A DNA stretch of 64,000 nucleotides from CAJQHT01 sp038123275 (GTDB taxonomy: Bacteria; Pseudomonadota; Alphaproteobacteria; Rickettsiales; UBA1997): contig JAYORG010000002.1 of assembly GCA_038123275.1 (NCBI GenBank), forward strand, positions 112,998-176,997, in the 5' to 3' direction. The notes below the pieces were generated by a model that was not told where the DNA came from, ran no database searches, and saw only the letters and a list, made by a program, of their open reading frames with translations. Both the position numbers and the translations under genes were made by a program. Below, piece after piece: positions 34,629 to 44,127 of this stretch. Each line of letters begins with the position of its first letter. The stretch's first letter is position 1.

Positions 34629-37151
34629 CTAAATAGTTTCAATATCAAACAAAGCTTTACTCTTATTAACATCAACAGGAAGGATTTTAATGCCATGGTC
34701 TTTAGCAACTTGTAAAAAGACATTAATTTTGTCACTATTATCAATATCAAGATTCATTGAAGCAGTCAAAAATTCAACTGGGTAATTAGCTTTTAAATAG
34801 GCAGTTTGGTAGGATATTAGGGCATAGGCAGCAGCATGAGATTTATTAAACCCGTATCCAGCAAATTTATCAACCAAATCAAATATTTCACCAGCTTTAT
34901 GAGCATCAATATTATTTTTTATGGCGCCATTAACAAAAATTTCTCTTTGTTTATCCATTTCTTCTTTAATTTTTTTACCCATGGCTCTTCTTAAGATATC
35001 AGCAGCTCCAAGACTGTAACCAGCTAAAACTTTGGCAATTTCCATTACTTGTTCTTGATAAACAATAACACCATAAGTTTCTTTTAAGGTTGGTTCTAAA
35101 ATAGGGTGGGGATAGATAATTTTTTCTTCTCCCAGCTTTCTTTTAATGTAGGTTGGAATATTATCCATTGGCCCTGGTCTGTAAAGAGAAATTAAAGCAA
35201 TAATATCTTCTAATTTGTCACATTTCATTTGTCTTAAAACCGATCTCATTCCTGAAGACTCAATTTGAAAACAGCCAATTGAATCACCTTGTGCTAACAT
35301 TTTAAAGGTGTCTTCATCATCTAGTTTAATTTTATTAATATTTAAATTTAGGTTTCTATTTTTATTAACTAATTTGACCGCATCAGAAATTACGGTAAGA
35401 GTTTTTAGTCCTAAAAAGTCAAATTTTACCAACCCTGCCGCTTCAACATATTTCATGGAATAGCCAGTTGATGGCATTTGTGTTTTAGAGTCATCCAAAT
35501 GTAAGGAGCAAATTTGATTTAAGGGCTTATCTCCAATTACAATTCCGGCTGCATGAGTAGATGTATGTCTAAAAAGACCTTCTAATTTCAAGGCAATATT
35601 AACTAATTTAGTAATTTGTGGATCTTGTTTTATTGAATCTCGTAAGTCTTTATCCATTTCAATGGCTTTTTCTAATGTTACGGCTTCAATAGCATTAAAA
35701 GGAATCAATTTACAAATGCGATCCACTTGACCATAAGGCATTTGTAAAACCCTACCAACATCTTTTAAAACTGCTCTGGCTTGTAATTTTCCAAAAGTAA
35801 TAATTTGAGCCACCATATCTTGGCCATATTTTTCTTGTACATAAGCAATAACTTCATCACGTCTAGCTTGACAAAAATCAATATCAAAATCAGGCATAGA
35901 AACTCTTTCTGGATTAAGAAATCTTTCAAAAAGTAGGCCAAATCTAATAGGGTCAAGATCGGTAATTTTTAAAGCCCAGGCAATAATTGAGCCAGCTCCA
36001 GAACCTCTTCCTGGGCCAACAGGTATGTCATTTTTTTTGCTCCAAATAATGAAGTCGGATACAATTAAGAAATAACCACTAAAATTCATTTGTTTAATAA
36101 TACCAAATTCATAATCTAGCCTTTCATTGTATTCTTTAGTTATTTCATCTTGTTTATCTTTGGCAATTTCTTCTAATTCAAATTTTAATTCTAATCTTTC
36201 TTTTAATCCTTCTTTGGCTTCAATATTTAGTTGATCAGCTTCACTTAAGCCATCTTCAGTTTGGAACTTTGGTAGAGTAGGCTCCCTATCATAGGCCATA
36301 ACATGGCATTTTTTAGCAATTTTAATAGTATTTTCTACTGCTTCGGGAATATCAGAAAAAAGTCGGGCCATTTCATTGGAGGTTTTAAAGTGATGCCAAT
36401 CACTCATTTTTTTGCGATTAGTTTCACTGGCATATCGACCCGTGCCAATACAAGATAAAATATCTTGGGCTTCATGCATATTGCGGTTAATGAAGAAATT
36501 ATCATTAGTTGCTACTAAAGGGATATTATGCTTAAAAGCTAAATCAATTAATTTCTGTTCTATTTCATCTTCTTTTTTCTCATTATGTCGTTGCAATTCT
36601 ACATAAAAATCAGACCCAAAAATTTCAATTAATTTTTTAGCTAATTTGTCAGATTTTTCCACTTGATTTCCTAGTAATAGATTACAAAAAACTCCATTTG
36701 CTCCACCACATAAAAATATTAATCCTTCCTTCTTATTTTCTAAGTTTGTTAGTGTAATATGAGGTTTTATGCCATCTTTTCTTTCTAAATAACTATTACT
36801 AACCAATTCCATTAAGGCTTGGTATCCTGTTTCATTTTTAGCAATTAATACTATTTCGCTAAGAGAATTTTCAATATCAAGGCAAGAGGCATTTTTATTG
36901 GCATCTTCATTAATATCAATAGCAACCTGACATGTAATAATTGGCTGGATATTATTTTTTTTGCAAGCTAAGGAAAATTCTAGAGCACCAAACATGTTTT
37001 GAGTGTCGCAAATACCAATAGCAGGCATTTGGTATTCTTTTGCTTTATTAATGAGTTCATTAATTCTAATTGTGCCTTCACATAAGGAATAACTAGTATG
37101 ATTTCGTAAGTGAATAAAGGTATTTGGAGTTACCTTTTTGTCTTTTAGCAT
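34629..37151 (-). CDS. dnaE: DNA polymerase III alpha subunit, C-terminally truncated
   Basis: A replicative polymerase alpha subunit of 840 residues; the usual length is about 1150-1180. The PHP domain (FIHLRNHTSYSLCEGTIRIN) and the palm are intact, with GPGRGSGAGSIIAWAL and the catalytic PDFDIDF near residue 420. The third aspartate lies in VKFDFLGLKTLTVI (about 577). The thumb/finger region continues through FAGYGFNKSHAAAYALISYQ. The protein stops at KSKALFDIETI, just before the helix-hairpin-helix, the beta-clamp motif, the OB domain and the tau-binding domain. No reading frame beyond the stop continues the protein, since the converging qor gene occupies that DNA. It directly abuts ompH upstream (no spacer). 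Confidence 0.93.
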   Translation of the reverse strand: MLKDKKVTPNTFIHLRNHTSYSLCEGTIRINELINKAKEYQMPAIGICDTQNMFGALEFSLACKKNNIQPIITCQVAIDINEDANKNASCLDIENSLSEIVLIAKNETGYQALMELVSNSYLERKDGIKPHITLTNLENKKEGLIFLCGGANGVFCNLLLGNQVEKSDKLAKKLIEIFGSDFYVELQRHNEKKEDEIEQKLIDLAFKHNIPLVATNDNFFINRNMHEAQDILSCIGTGRYASETNRKKMSDWHHFKTSNEMARLFSDIPEAVENTIKIAKKCHVMAYDREPTLPKFQTEDGLSEADQLNIEAKEGLKERLELKFELEEIAKDKQDEITKEYNERLDYEFGIIKQMNFSGYFLIVSDFIIWSKKNDIPVGPGRGSGAGSIIAWALKITDLDPIRFGLLFERFLNPERVSMPDFDIDFCQARRDEVIAYVQEKYGQDMVAQIITFGKLQARAVLKDVGRVLQMPYGQVDRICKLIPFNAIEAVTLEKAIEMDKDLRDSIKQDPQITKLVNIALKLEGLFRHTSTHAAGIVIGDKPLNQICSLHLDDSKTQMPSTGYSMKYVEAAGLVKFDFLGLKTLTVISDAVKLVNKNRNLNLNINKIKLDDEDTFKMLAQGDSIGCFQIESSGMRSVLRQMKCDKLEDIIALISLYRPGPMDNIPTYIKRKLGEEKIIYPHPILEPTLKETYGVIVYQEQVMEIAKVLAGYSLGAADILRRAMGKKIKEEMDKQREIFVNGAIKNNIDAHKAGEIFDLVDKFAGYGFNKSHAAAYALISYQTAYLKANYPVEFLTASMNLDIDNSDKINVFLQVAKDHGIKILPVDVNKSKALFDIETI

Positions 37152-37688
37152 TTAGTCAAAGTTAATTTTAATTTTTTTCATTTGTTGGTTAAGTTTTGTT
37201 AAAACTTGCGATGAGATATCCAAATCTTCTTGGTAAGAAATAACCCCAGATGCTGGAAGAATTAAATCAATATTTTTTTCTTCACTAATAGTTGCAACTA
37301 TCATATTTATTTTTTTATCTAATTGAGCTATGGATTCTACATAAGCTTTTTTTAGAGATTTTTGCTTTGTATCTAACTCAGTTTTTAAATCATTAAATTT
37401 CTTATTAAATTTTATTTCTTCTTCTTTTAAGGCTTCTTTTGATAAAACTGATTGTTTGGATTTTATTTTTTGAAGTTCTTTTTCTAGTAATTGTTGTTTT
37501 TTATCAATTTGAGTTTGATACAATTTCTCTTTTTTTGATATTTTGGCCTTAACTTGTTTCATTGCTAAAGAATTTTTTAAAACTTCTTCAACATCAATGA
37601 CTCCAATATTTAAGTTAGTTTTTTGAGCAAAAGAATTGCTAAAAATTGCTAGGGTAAGAAATAAAGCTATTAATATTATTTTTTTCAT
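37152..37688 (-). CDS. ompH: OmpH/Skp-family periplasmic chaperone
   Basis: A 178-residue protein with a signal peptide (cleavage near residue 21, FSNSFAQ). The OmpH/Skp domain follows: NIGVIDVEEVLKNSLAMKQV, a long Lys/Glu-rich coiled coil at about 45-130, and the C-terminal beta strand region NIDLILPASGVISY. Skp-like proteins carry unfolded outer-membrane proteins to the BAM complex. It usually follows bamA; here it lies between kup and dnaE and ends exactly where the dnaE start codon begins. Confidence 0.9.
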   Translation of the reverse strand: MKKIILIALFLTLAIFSNSFAQKTNLNIGVIDVEEVLKNSLAMKQVKAKISKKEKLYQTQIDKKQQLLEKELQKIKSKQSVLSKEALKEEEIKFNKKFNDLKTELDTKQKSLKKAYVESIAQLDKKINMIVATISEEKNIDLILPASGVISYQEDLDISSQVLTKLNQQMKKIKINFD

Positions 37689-37714
37689 AATTATTTATTA
37701 ATTGATTAATAATG

Positions 37715-39730
37715 TTATTCTTGAACTCTATTAAGTTTAATTAAGTTCTTTCTAGGAGATTTAAAAGTTATTGGTACTTGCTCAATTATTACCGAATTTG
37801 GTTCATCATCAATGCCAAAAGCTTGTTCTTCAGTTATTGATAGGCGATTAATTAAGTAGTAAGCATTAATAATAAACCTCTGATACAAAGGTAGATAATG
37901 TTGATTAGCAATAAATTTCTTTAAAATAACAAAACTAATATCTCCAAAAACATTTTGTTTATCTTTATAGTCATAATCGGTTTCAACAATAATTTCTTTA
38001 TTACTAATTAGTTTGGCTACTACTTTTTTAAATAATAAATTAATTCTTGGCTCAACTCTAAAGCCTAATCTAAAATCAATTCTAACAGCATCTTGAGGAG
38101 CAATAATTGTAACTTTATAATCACAAACATATGGTTCATCAACAATTTCAACATGTACAAACCAATAAATGCTAGCTCTTTTAGGTTGTCTTTCTAGTAA
38201 AGAATACATAATTTTCATTTCAATTTCATCTGGGTAGGATGAAGATGTCATGTAAACTAAGTGAGTTGCTGTTTTTGGTATGGTATTGTCATTGCTAACC
38301 TCAATTAATAGTGGCAAAACTTCATAAAAGTCAGTATATTTAGTGTGTCTTCTTTTAAAAATTTTGGCTTGATACCAAATCCACATGGTAGAAAATATCA
38401 AGAATCCAGCAACAAATATTATCCAGCCACCATGAATAAATTTAGCCATGTTAGCAATAAAGAAAGTTAACTCAATTATTAAATATATAGCAGCAAATGC
38501 ATAAATAACTAATTTTGAGAACTTACGACAAGATAAATAAAATATGAAGAGAATGGTTGTATTCATCATTGCCGTAACAACTGCTAGACCATAAGCAGCT
38601 TCCATATTTGCAGATTCTTTAAAATAATAGGTAATTCCAATACAGCCTACACATAAGGCAAAGTTGATAGCTGGTATGTAAATCTGCCCTTTTTTAGTAG
38701 TTGGGTAAAGGGTTCTAAATTTTGGCCATAAATTTAAACGTGTTGCTTCATTAATTAAACTAAACGAACCACTAATCAAAGCCTGACTAGCAATAATAGT
38801 AGCAAATGTTGCAATAAAAATTGCTGGCAATAAAAAGAACTCAGGAACAATCGAGTAAAATGGATTTACCCCTTTTACTAATACGTTGCCTTGTTCACTT
38901 TGTAGCAACCAAGACCCTTGACCAAAATAATTAAGTAGTAAGCATATTTTTACAAATATCCATCCAAGTCTAATACTTCTTCTGTCGCAATGACCAAGGT
39001 CAGAATAAAGAGCTTCAGCACCAGTAGTACATAAAAATACAGCTCCTAAAACCCAAAATCCACCTGGATATGCTATTAATAGTTCAATGGCATATGCTGG
39101 GTTAAGAGCATGAAAAATATGTGGCGTATCTATTATGCTTAAAACTCCAAAAAATCCAATCATTGAAAACCAAATAAGCATTACAAATCCAAATAGGCCA
39201 CCAACAATATTAGTTCCAAATCTTTGAACTGAAAATAAAGCTAACAAAATAACAATAACAATCGGAAGTGTATCAATATCTGGATAAATAATTCTTAAAC
39301 CTTCAACAGCAGAAGAAACTGAGATAGCAGGAGTTATCAATCCTTCTGATAATAGCATACTGGCTCCAACTATGGCAAAAAATACAATCCACCATTTTTT
39401 GCCCCTAATTAACGAATATAAGGCCAGCATTCCGCCTTGTCCTTTTCTATCTACTCTTAGAACAATAATAATGTATTTTAATGTTGTTTGCAGTGTTAAC
39501 GTCCAAAAAATACAAGAAAGACTTCCATAAACTAAAAATGGATTAATAACCTTGTCGCTAACTATAGCTCTTATTACATAAAGAGGCGAGGTTCCAATAT
39601 CTCCATAAACTATTCCAAGAGCAATAATTACTGAAAATAAGATAGGGGGCGTTTTATGCGATATACTACGCGCAAAGGGTAGCTTGATATCAACATTAGG
39701 ATTTGGTATTTGGTTTTCTGCTTTTGCCAT
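37715..39730 (-). CDS. kup: Kup-type potassium uptake protein
   Basis: A 671-residue K+/H+ symporter of the KUP/HAK family. The first helix region includes FSVIIALGIVYGDIGTSPLY, the family signature, and TLQTTLKYIIIVLRVDRKGQ and ALYSLIRGKKW follow. About 12 membrane segments cover residues 35-450, followed by a cytoplasmic C-terminal domain of about 200 residues (THLVYMTSSSYPDEIEMKIM). It secures potassium uptake, especially at low pH. It lies seven bases after pyrC and 26 before ompH, in one minus-strand series pyrC-kup-ompH-dnaE. Confidence 0.95.
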   Translation of the reverse strand: MAKAENQIPNPNVDIKLPFARSISHKTPPILFSVIIALGIVYGDIGTSPLYVIRAIVSDKVINPFLVYGSLSCIFWTLTLQTTLKYIIIVLRVDRKGQGGMLALYSLIRGKKWWIVFFAIVGASMLLSEGLITPAISVSSAVEGLRIIYPDIDTLPIVIVILLALFSVQRFGTNIVGGLFGFVMLIWFSMIGFFGVLSIIDTPHIFHALNPAYAIELLIAYPGGFWVLGAVFLCTTGAEALYSDLGHCDRRSIRLGWIFVKICLLLNYFGQGSWLLQSEQGNVLVKGVNPFYSIVPEFFLLPAIFIATFATIIASQALISGSFSLINEATRLNLWPKFRTLYPTTKKGQIYIPAINFALCVGCIGITYYFKESANMEAAYGLAVVTAMMNTTILFIFYLSCRKFSKLVIYAFAAIYLIIELTFFIANMAKFIHGGWIIFVAGFLIFSTMWIWYQAKIFKRRHTKYTDFYEVLPLLIEVSNDNTIPKTATHLVYMTSSSYPDEIEMKIMYSLLERQPKRASIYWFVHVEIVDEPYVCDYKVTIIAPQDAVRIDFRLGFRVEPRINLLFKKVVAKLISNKEIIVETDYDYKDKQNVFGDISFVILKKFIANQHYLPLYQRFIINAYYLINRLSITEEQAFGIDDEPNSVIIEQVPITFKSPRKNLIKLNRVQE

Positions 39731-39737
39731 ATCTATT

Positions 39738-41054
39738 TTAAATGCAATATACTAACTTTCCGCCGACAATAGTCTTAATAGCTCTGCCCTTTACTTTTCT
39801 ACTTTTAAAAGGTGAGTTTTTAGATTTGCTGTAGAATTTATCTGGTTCAATCATCCATTCTTGATCAAGGTCAATTAATGTTAAATCGGCTCTAGCTCCT
39901 TTTTTAATTCTTCCTCCATCAAAATTAATGATATCTGCTGCTTTGTAAGTCATTTTTGCCAATAGATCAATTAGTGGTAATGTGTTGTCATGGTAAAGCT
40001 CCAAAGAAATTGGCAACATGGTTTCTACACCAACAATTCCAAATGCAGCTTCTTGAATTGATTTATCCTTTGATGCAAGGTCATGAGGGGCGTGATCAGT
40101 TGAAATGGCATCAATAGTACCATCTTTTAAACCTTCAATTAAGCTTAATCTATCTTCTTCACTTCTAAGGGGAGGATTCATTTTGGCATTAGAGCCATGT
40201 TTTAAAATTGCTTTGTCATTTAAGGCAAAATGATGAGGACAAACCTCAACAGTTGCCTTTAAGCCTTTCTTTTTAGCATCCCTAATGGCATCTAATGCTT
40301 CCTTTGTTGAAACATGAAGAAGGTGATAATGTCCTCCTGTTTTTTCAAGGATTTCTAAATCTCTTTTTACTATTACCGACTCAGAAATATTAGGAATTCC
40401 ATTAACATCAAGTTCTAAAGATACAGTACCCTCATTGATACATCCTTTATTACTTAAATTTAAATCTTCAGCATGCTGTGCGATAGGACAATTAAGAATT
40501 TTTGATTGTTCCATGGCTTTTCTCATGATGTGAGCATTCATAACTGGCAGGCCATCATCTGTAAAGCCAACTGTGCCAGCTTTTTTCATTGCAGTCATAT
40601 TAGTTAACTCATTACCTTTCATATTTTTGGTAATAGCTCCATAGGTTTTAACGTTGCAATAGGCTGTTTCTTGTGCTCTTTTATAAAGATCTTTAATAAT
40701 ATTATCTGAATCTAAAACGGGATTAGTGTTTGGTTGGCAAACAACGGTAGTAATGCCTCCAGAAACAGCAGATTTACTTCCTGTGCTTAAATCTTCTTTA
40801 TGGGTTTGTCCAGGGTCTCTAAAATGAACTTGAATATCAATTAGACCAGGGCACAGAACATGGCCATTACAATCGATGATTTGAGCATCTTTTACATTTA
40901 TTTTTTTACCAATATCAGAAATTTTATTGCCAATAGTAAGCAATTGACCAACTCTATCTAGCTTGGATTCTGGGTCAATTATTCGAGCATTAATGTAAAG
41001 CACTTTTTTATCTTTATTAATACTGTCCTTGTAGGGAAAATCAAAATATGTCAT
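39738..41054 (-). CDS. pyrC: Dihydroorotase (class I)
   Basis: A 438-residue amidohydrolase of pyrimidine synthesis (carbamoyl-aspartate to dihydroorotate). Metal and active-site motifs are VHFRDPGQTHKEDL, VCQPNTNPVLDS, FTDDGLPVMN, AQHAED, LHVSTKEALD and the ISTDHAPHDL aspartate. In the first motif the usual HxH pair reads Q-V-H, so one zinc-binding histidine is replaced by glutamine; this may be a feature of its subfamily. Rickettsia lack pyrimidine synthesis, so this gene points to a less reduced lineage. It is the first gene of the minus-strand series and divergent from ftsA. Confidence 0.92.
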   Translation of the reverse strand: MTYFDFPYKDSINKDKKVLYINARIIDPESKLDRVGQLLTIGNKISDIGKKINVKDAQIIDCNGHVLCPGLIDIQVHFRDPGQTHKEDLSTGSKSAVSGGITTVVCQPNTNPVLDSDNIIKDLYKRAQETAYCNVKTYGAITKNMKGNELTNMTAMKKAGTVGFTDDGLPVMNAHIMRKAMEQSKILNCPIAQHAEDLNLSNKGCINEGTVSLELDVNGIPNISESVIVKRDLEILEKTGGHYHLLHVSTKEALDAIRDAKKKGLKATVEVCPHHFALNDKAILKHGSNAKMNPPLRSEEDRLSLIEGLKDGTIDAISTDHAPHDLASKDKSIQEAAFGIVGVETMLPISLELYHDNTLPLIDLLAKMTYKAADIINFDGGRIKKGARADLTLIDLDQEWMIEPDKFYSKSKNSPFKSRKVKGRAIKTIVGGKLVYCI

Positions 41055-41303
41055 CAGATATGTTATTTTAGCATTTAAGCAAGGTATTAAAAATTTTTGT
41101 CTAGCAGTTTATTTATAAGAGCTATGTTGTAAGAATAGCCTTTAATTTACCTTTTACATCAGATCTATTTATTAAAATAGTCAGTATGTAAGTGATACTA
41201 ATTTTGTTAAATATTAAATCAAGAGATGTTTTTTATTTACTAATTATTTTGTTTTCATAGAATACACCACGTTTCTTAAATAAGTTGATAGTCAAACTAG
41301 TAA

Positions 41304-42536
41304 ATGTCAAAAAATAAGGGAAAAATAGTAGCATGCCTAGACTTAGGCACAACCAAGATAACTTGCATTATTGCTGCTGTTAATGAAAGAAAAATTTCTG
41401 TTTTAGGATTTAGCTACAAGAAGTCACAAGGTATTATGGCTAGTGCAATTTCTGACATGAAATTGGCGCAAGAATCAATCTCAAAAGTAGTAAGTGATGC
41501 TGAAAAGATGGCTGGTTTTAATATTGATCGTCTTATAGTTGGTTTATCTGGTAGCCAAATAATATCGGAGAAGAAAGAAGTAAGTAATAAAATTTTTGGT
41601 AATATTGTTAAAGATTCTGATATTACCAATTTGGCTCGTAAGATTGCCAGCGAATATAAAAAAAATAATCGCGAGGTAATCCACTTAATTCCTTTAAAAT
41701 ACAAGATAGATAATTCTAACTATGTGCAAAATCCGCGCTATATGTCAGGAGAAAAGATAATGACAAAGTTTCATGTAGTGTCAATTGCTACAACCACTAC
41801 TAAAAATATTGAAAATTGTCTTAAAAGATGCCATTTATCAGTTAATAACTATGTTTCTGAGTCATATTGTTCAGCCTTATCATTCTTAAATGATAATGAA
41901 TTTAATATGGGTTCGCTTGTTATTGACATAGGTGGTGTTAGCACTTCTTTTTCGGTAATTATTGAAGGAAAATTAATTTATACAGGTCATGTTAATATTG
42001 GTGGAATTCATGTAACTAGAGACATTTCAACAATTTTAAATGTTGATTTTGAAATTGCTGAACAAATTAAAAGATTAAATAGTTCTTTAATAATAAATCC
42101 AATTGAAGAGAAAGAGTTAATAAAAATGAAAGTAGGTAGTTTTAACGATAATTTTGGTATTGTTAGAATTGCCAAGAAAGAATTAAAAGAAATTATTAGT
42201 TGTAGAATTGAAGAAATAATAGAATTAGTTAAGAAAGATTTAGATAGGAATGGTTATGGACCTCATCTATTTAATAATATTATTACTTCCGGAGGAGTTT
42301 GTTCCATAATTGGTATTGAAAAAATAGTTAATGAGGTTTTTGATAAACAATCAAAAGTTGGCTATCCTCAAAAGGCACAAAATCTACCAAGTGAATTAAA
42401 CGACCCATCATTTGCCAGCGCTATTGGTATGTTGGTATTTTTGCAAAATATTTATAAAAAAGAAAAAAATGGCGAAGGTTTTAATTCTAAAAATGGATTA
42501 ATAAAGAGATTCATTAATTATTTAATGTCGCTTTGA
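41304..42536 (+). CDS. ftsA: Cell division protein FtsA
   Basis: A 410-residue actin-like ATPase that ties FtsZ to the membrane. ATPase motifs are present: CLDLGTTKITCIIAAV (phosphate 1), the 1C insert with VIHLIPLKYKIDN, LVIDIGGVSTSFSVI (phosphate 2) and NIITSGGVCSIIGIEK (adenosine). The C-terminal amphipathic helix is visible as KRFINYLMSL. It is separated from ftsQ by 13 kb, and ftsZ does not follow; secG is next after about 100 bases with its own promoter. The 249-base divergent gap to pyrC holds no gene I can see and presumably both promoters. Confidence 0.93.
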   Translation: MSKNKGKIVACLDLGTTKITCIIAAVNERKISVLGFSYKKSQGIMASAISDMKLAQESISKVVSDAEKMAGFNIDRLIVGLSGSQIISEKKEVSNKIFGNIVKDSDITNLARKIASEYKKNNREVIHLIPLKYKIDNSNYVQNPRYMSGEKIMTKFHVVSIATTTTKNIENCLKRCHLSVNNYVSESYCSALSFLNDNEFNMGSLVIDIGGVSTSFSVIIEGKLIYTGHVNIGGIHVTRDISTILNVDFEIAEQIKRLNSSLIINPIEEKELIKMKVGSFNDNFGIVRIAKKELKEIISCRIEEIIELVKKDLDRNGYGPHLFNNIITSGGVCSIIGIEKIVNEVFDKQSKVGYPQKAQNLPSELNDPSFASAIGMLVFLQNIYKKEKNGEGFNSKNGLIKRFINYLMSL

Positions 42537-42576
42537 AGTATAAAAAAGATGGAAATCTAGTTTTTATAAAAATATC

Positions 42577-42605
42577 TTGAGCAATTAATTCTAGCCTTGT
42601 AATAT
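42577..42605 (+). promoter_or_regulatory. Sigma-70 promoter of secG-gcvT-gcvH
   Basis: TTGAGC (42577-42582) and TAATAT (42600-42605) have 17-base spacing and lie 34 bases before the secG ATG. Confidence 0.6.
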
Positions 42606-42639
42606 GCTCGTTTTAATAAAGTTAACTTAAAATTTAAAG

Positions 42640-42969
42640 ATGGAAAAAATACAATTATTTTTACTAATTTTACAAGTTGTCATAGCTTTAATTATGATAG
42701 TTTCTATTTTAATTCAAAGGTCAGATGGTGATTCTTTAGGTGGAATAGGAGGTGGTAGTGGTGGTCTTGGCACTGGTATCTCAGCTAGAGCTTCTGCTAG
42801 TGCTCTGTCTAAATTTACTATTTTTTTAGTGGCAGTTTTTATTCTTAATTCTTTAATCTTAGCTAGAATTTCTGCTAGTACGGGTAATTCAAATCAATTG
42901 CAAATTGATAAAGTAATAGAAGAAACACTACCAGAAAATAATAAACCACTTTTACCTCCAGTTGAATAA
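42640..42969 (+). CDS. secG: Preprotein translocase subunit SecG
   Basis: A 109-residue membrane protein with two hydrophobic segments (about 4-22 and 55-75) flanking the Gly-rich loop DSLGGIGGGSGGLGTGISAR, the hallmark of SecG. It stimulates SecA-driven export through SecYE. The C-terminus is a polar tail. It is followed 18 bases later by gcvT, with which it appears to be co-transcribed. Confidence 0.95.
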   Translation: MEKIQLFLLILQVVIALIMIVSILIQRSDGDSLGGIGGGSGGLGTGISARASASALSKFTIFLVAVFILNSLILARISASTGNSNQLQIDKVIEETLPENNKPLLPPVE

Positions 42970-42987
42970 ATTAAATTAATATTAAAT

Positions 42988-44091
42988 ATGAAATTAACAG
43001 CTTTAAATCAAACTCATATCGACCAAGGTGCTAAAATGGTTGAATTTGCTGGCTATAATATGCCAATTCAATATCAAGAAGGTATGCTAAAAGAGCATGA
43101 GTGGGTTAGAGGTGGCAATGTTGGTTTGTTTGATGTCTCACATATGGGTCAATTAATTTTTGAAGGTGAGGGATTGGCTGAATTCTTTTCTGACATTACT
43201 CCAACGTCTTTTCTTAAAACCAAAGATAATAATGCACGTTACACAGTTTTAACTAATGAAGAAGGTGGTATTATTGATGATTTAATTATTACTAAAATTA
43301 CTGACAACAAATTTTTTGTAGTAATTAATGCTGGTTGTAAAGAAAAGGATATTGCTTGGATTGAGTCTAAGTTGCCTTCTAATATTTCTATTACCAAATT
43401 AGATAATAGATCTTTAATTGCTGTTCAAGGAAGCAAAGCAGAATTAATTTTACAAAATCTAATCAATGGCGGTAATTTATCTGACTTGCCTTATATGAAT
43501 ATTGGTTTTTATACATTAAAAAATAATAAAGAAATATTTATTAGTAGAACTGGATACACTGGTGAAGATGGTTTTGAAGTTAGTATTATTAATGATGAGG
43601 CGGCAAATTTCTGGTTAGAGTTATGTAGCAATGAAGCAGTTAAACCAATAGGTCTTGGAGCTAGAGACTCTCTAAGGTTAGAAATGGGTTACCCACTTTA
43701 TGGCCATGATCTTGATGATAAAATCTCACCAATTGAAGCTGGTCTAGGCTGGGTTGTAAGCAAGGTTAATGAAAATTTTGTTGGATCAAAAAGAATTTTA
43801 CAAGAAAAAGCCAATGGTGTTAATAAAAAAAGAGTTGGCATTAAGTTATCAGATAGAGGTATCGCCAGAGAGGGCAGTGAAGTTAGAAATAAAGATGGCA
43901 AAAAAATAGGCACTTTAACTAGTGGTGGCTTTTCTCCTGTTTTAAAAGTTTCTATTGGCCAAGGTTACATAGACATTAATCATGCCAATATTGGTGAATC
44001 TGTTTTAGTTGTAGTTCGAGGTAAAGAATTAGCCGCAACAATAGAATCTCCAACTTTTGTTGAGGCTAGAACTAAAACTCTTAAAAAATAA
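42988..44091 (+). CDS. gcvT: Glycine cleavage system T protein (aminomethyltransferase)
   Basis: A 367-residue enzyme that transfers the methylene group from lipoyl-bound aminomethyl GcvH to tetrahydrofolate, releasing ammonia. Conserved elements are VEFAGYNMPIQY, VGLFDVSHMGQL, GGIIDDLIITKI, SRTGYTGEDGFEV and GLGARDSLRLEMGYPLYGHD. Length is normal. gcvH follows after 36 bases. gcvP, needed for a complete glycine cleavage system, is not in the window. The protein could also support one-carbon supply with GlyA if gcvP is present elsewhere. Confidence 0.96.
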   Translation: MKLTALNQTHIDQGAKMVEFAGYNMPIQYQEGMLKEHEWVRGGNVGLFDVSHMGQLIFEGEGLAEFFSDITPTSFLKTKDNNARYTVLTNEEGGIIDDLIITKITDNKFFVVINAGCKEKDIAWIESKLPSNISITKLDNRSLIAVQGSKAELILQNLINGGNLSDLPYMNIGFYTLKNNKEIFISRTGYTGEDGFEVSIINDEAANFWLELCSNEAVKPIGLGARDSLRLEMGYPLYGHDLDDKISPIEAGLGWVVSKVNENFVGSKRILQEKANGVNKKRVGIKLSDRGIAREGSEVRNKDGKKIGTLTSGGFSPVLKVSIGQGYIDINHANIGESVLVVVRGKELAATIESPTFVEARTKTLKK

Positions 44092-44127
44092 TTAAATTTA
44101 AATAATAACTCTAATTTTTAAATAGAT

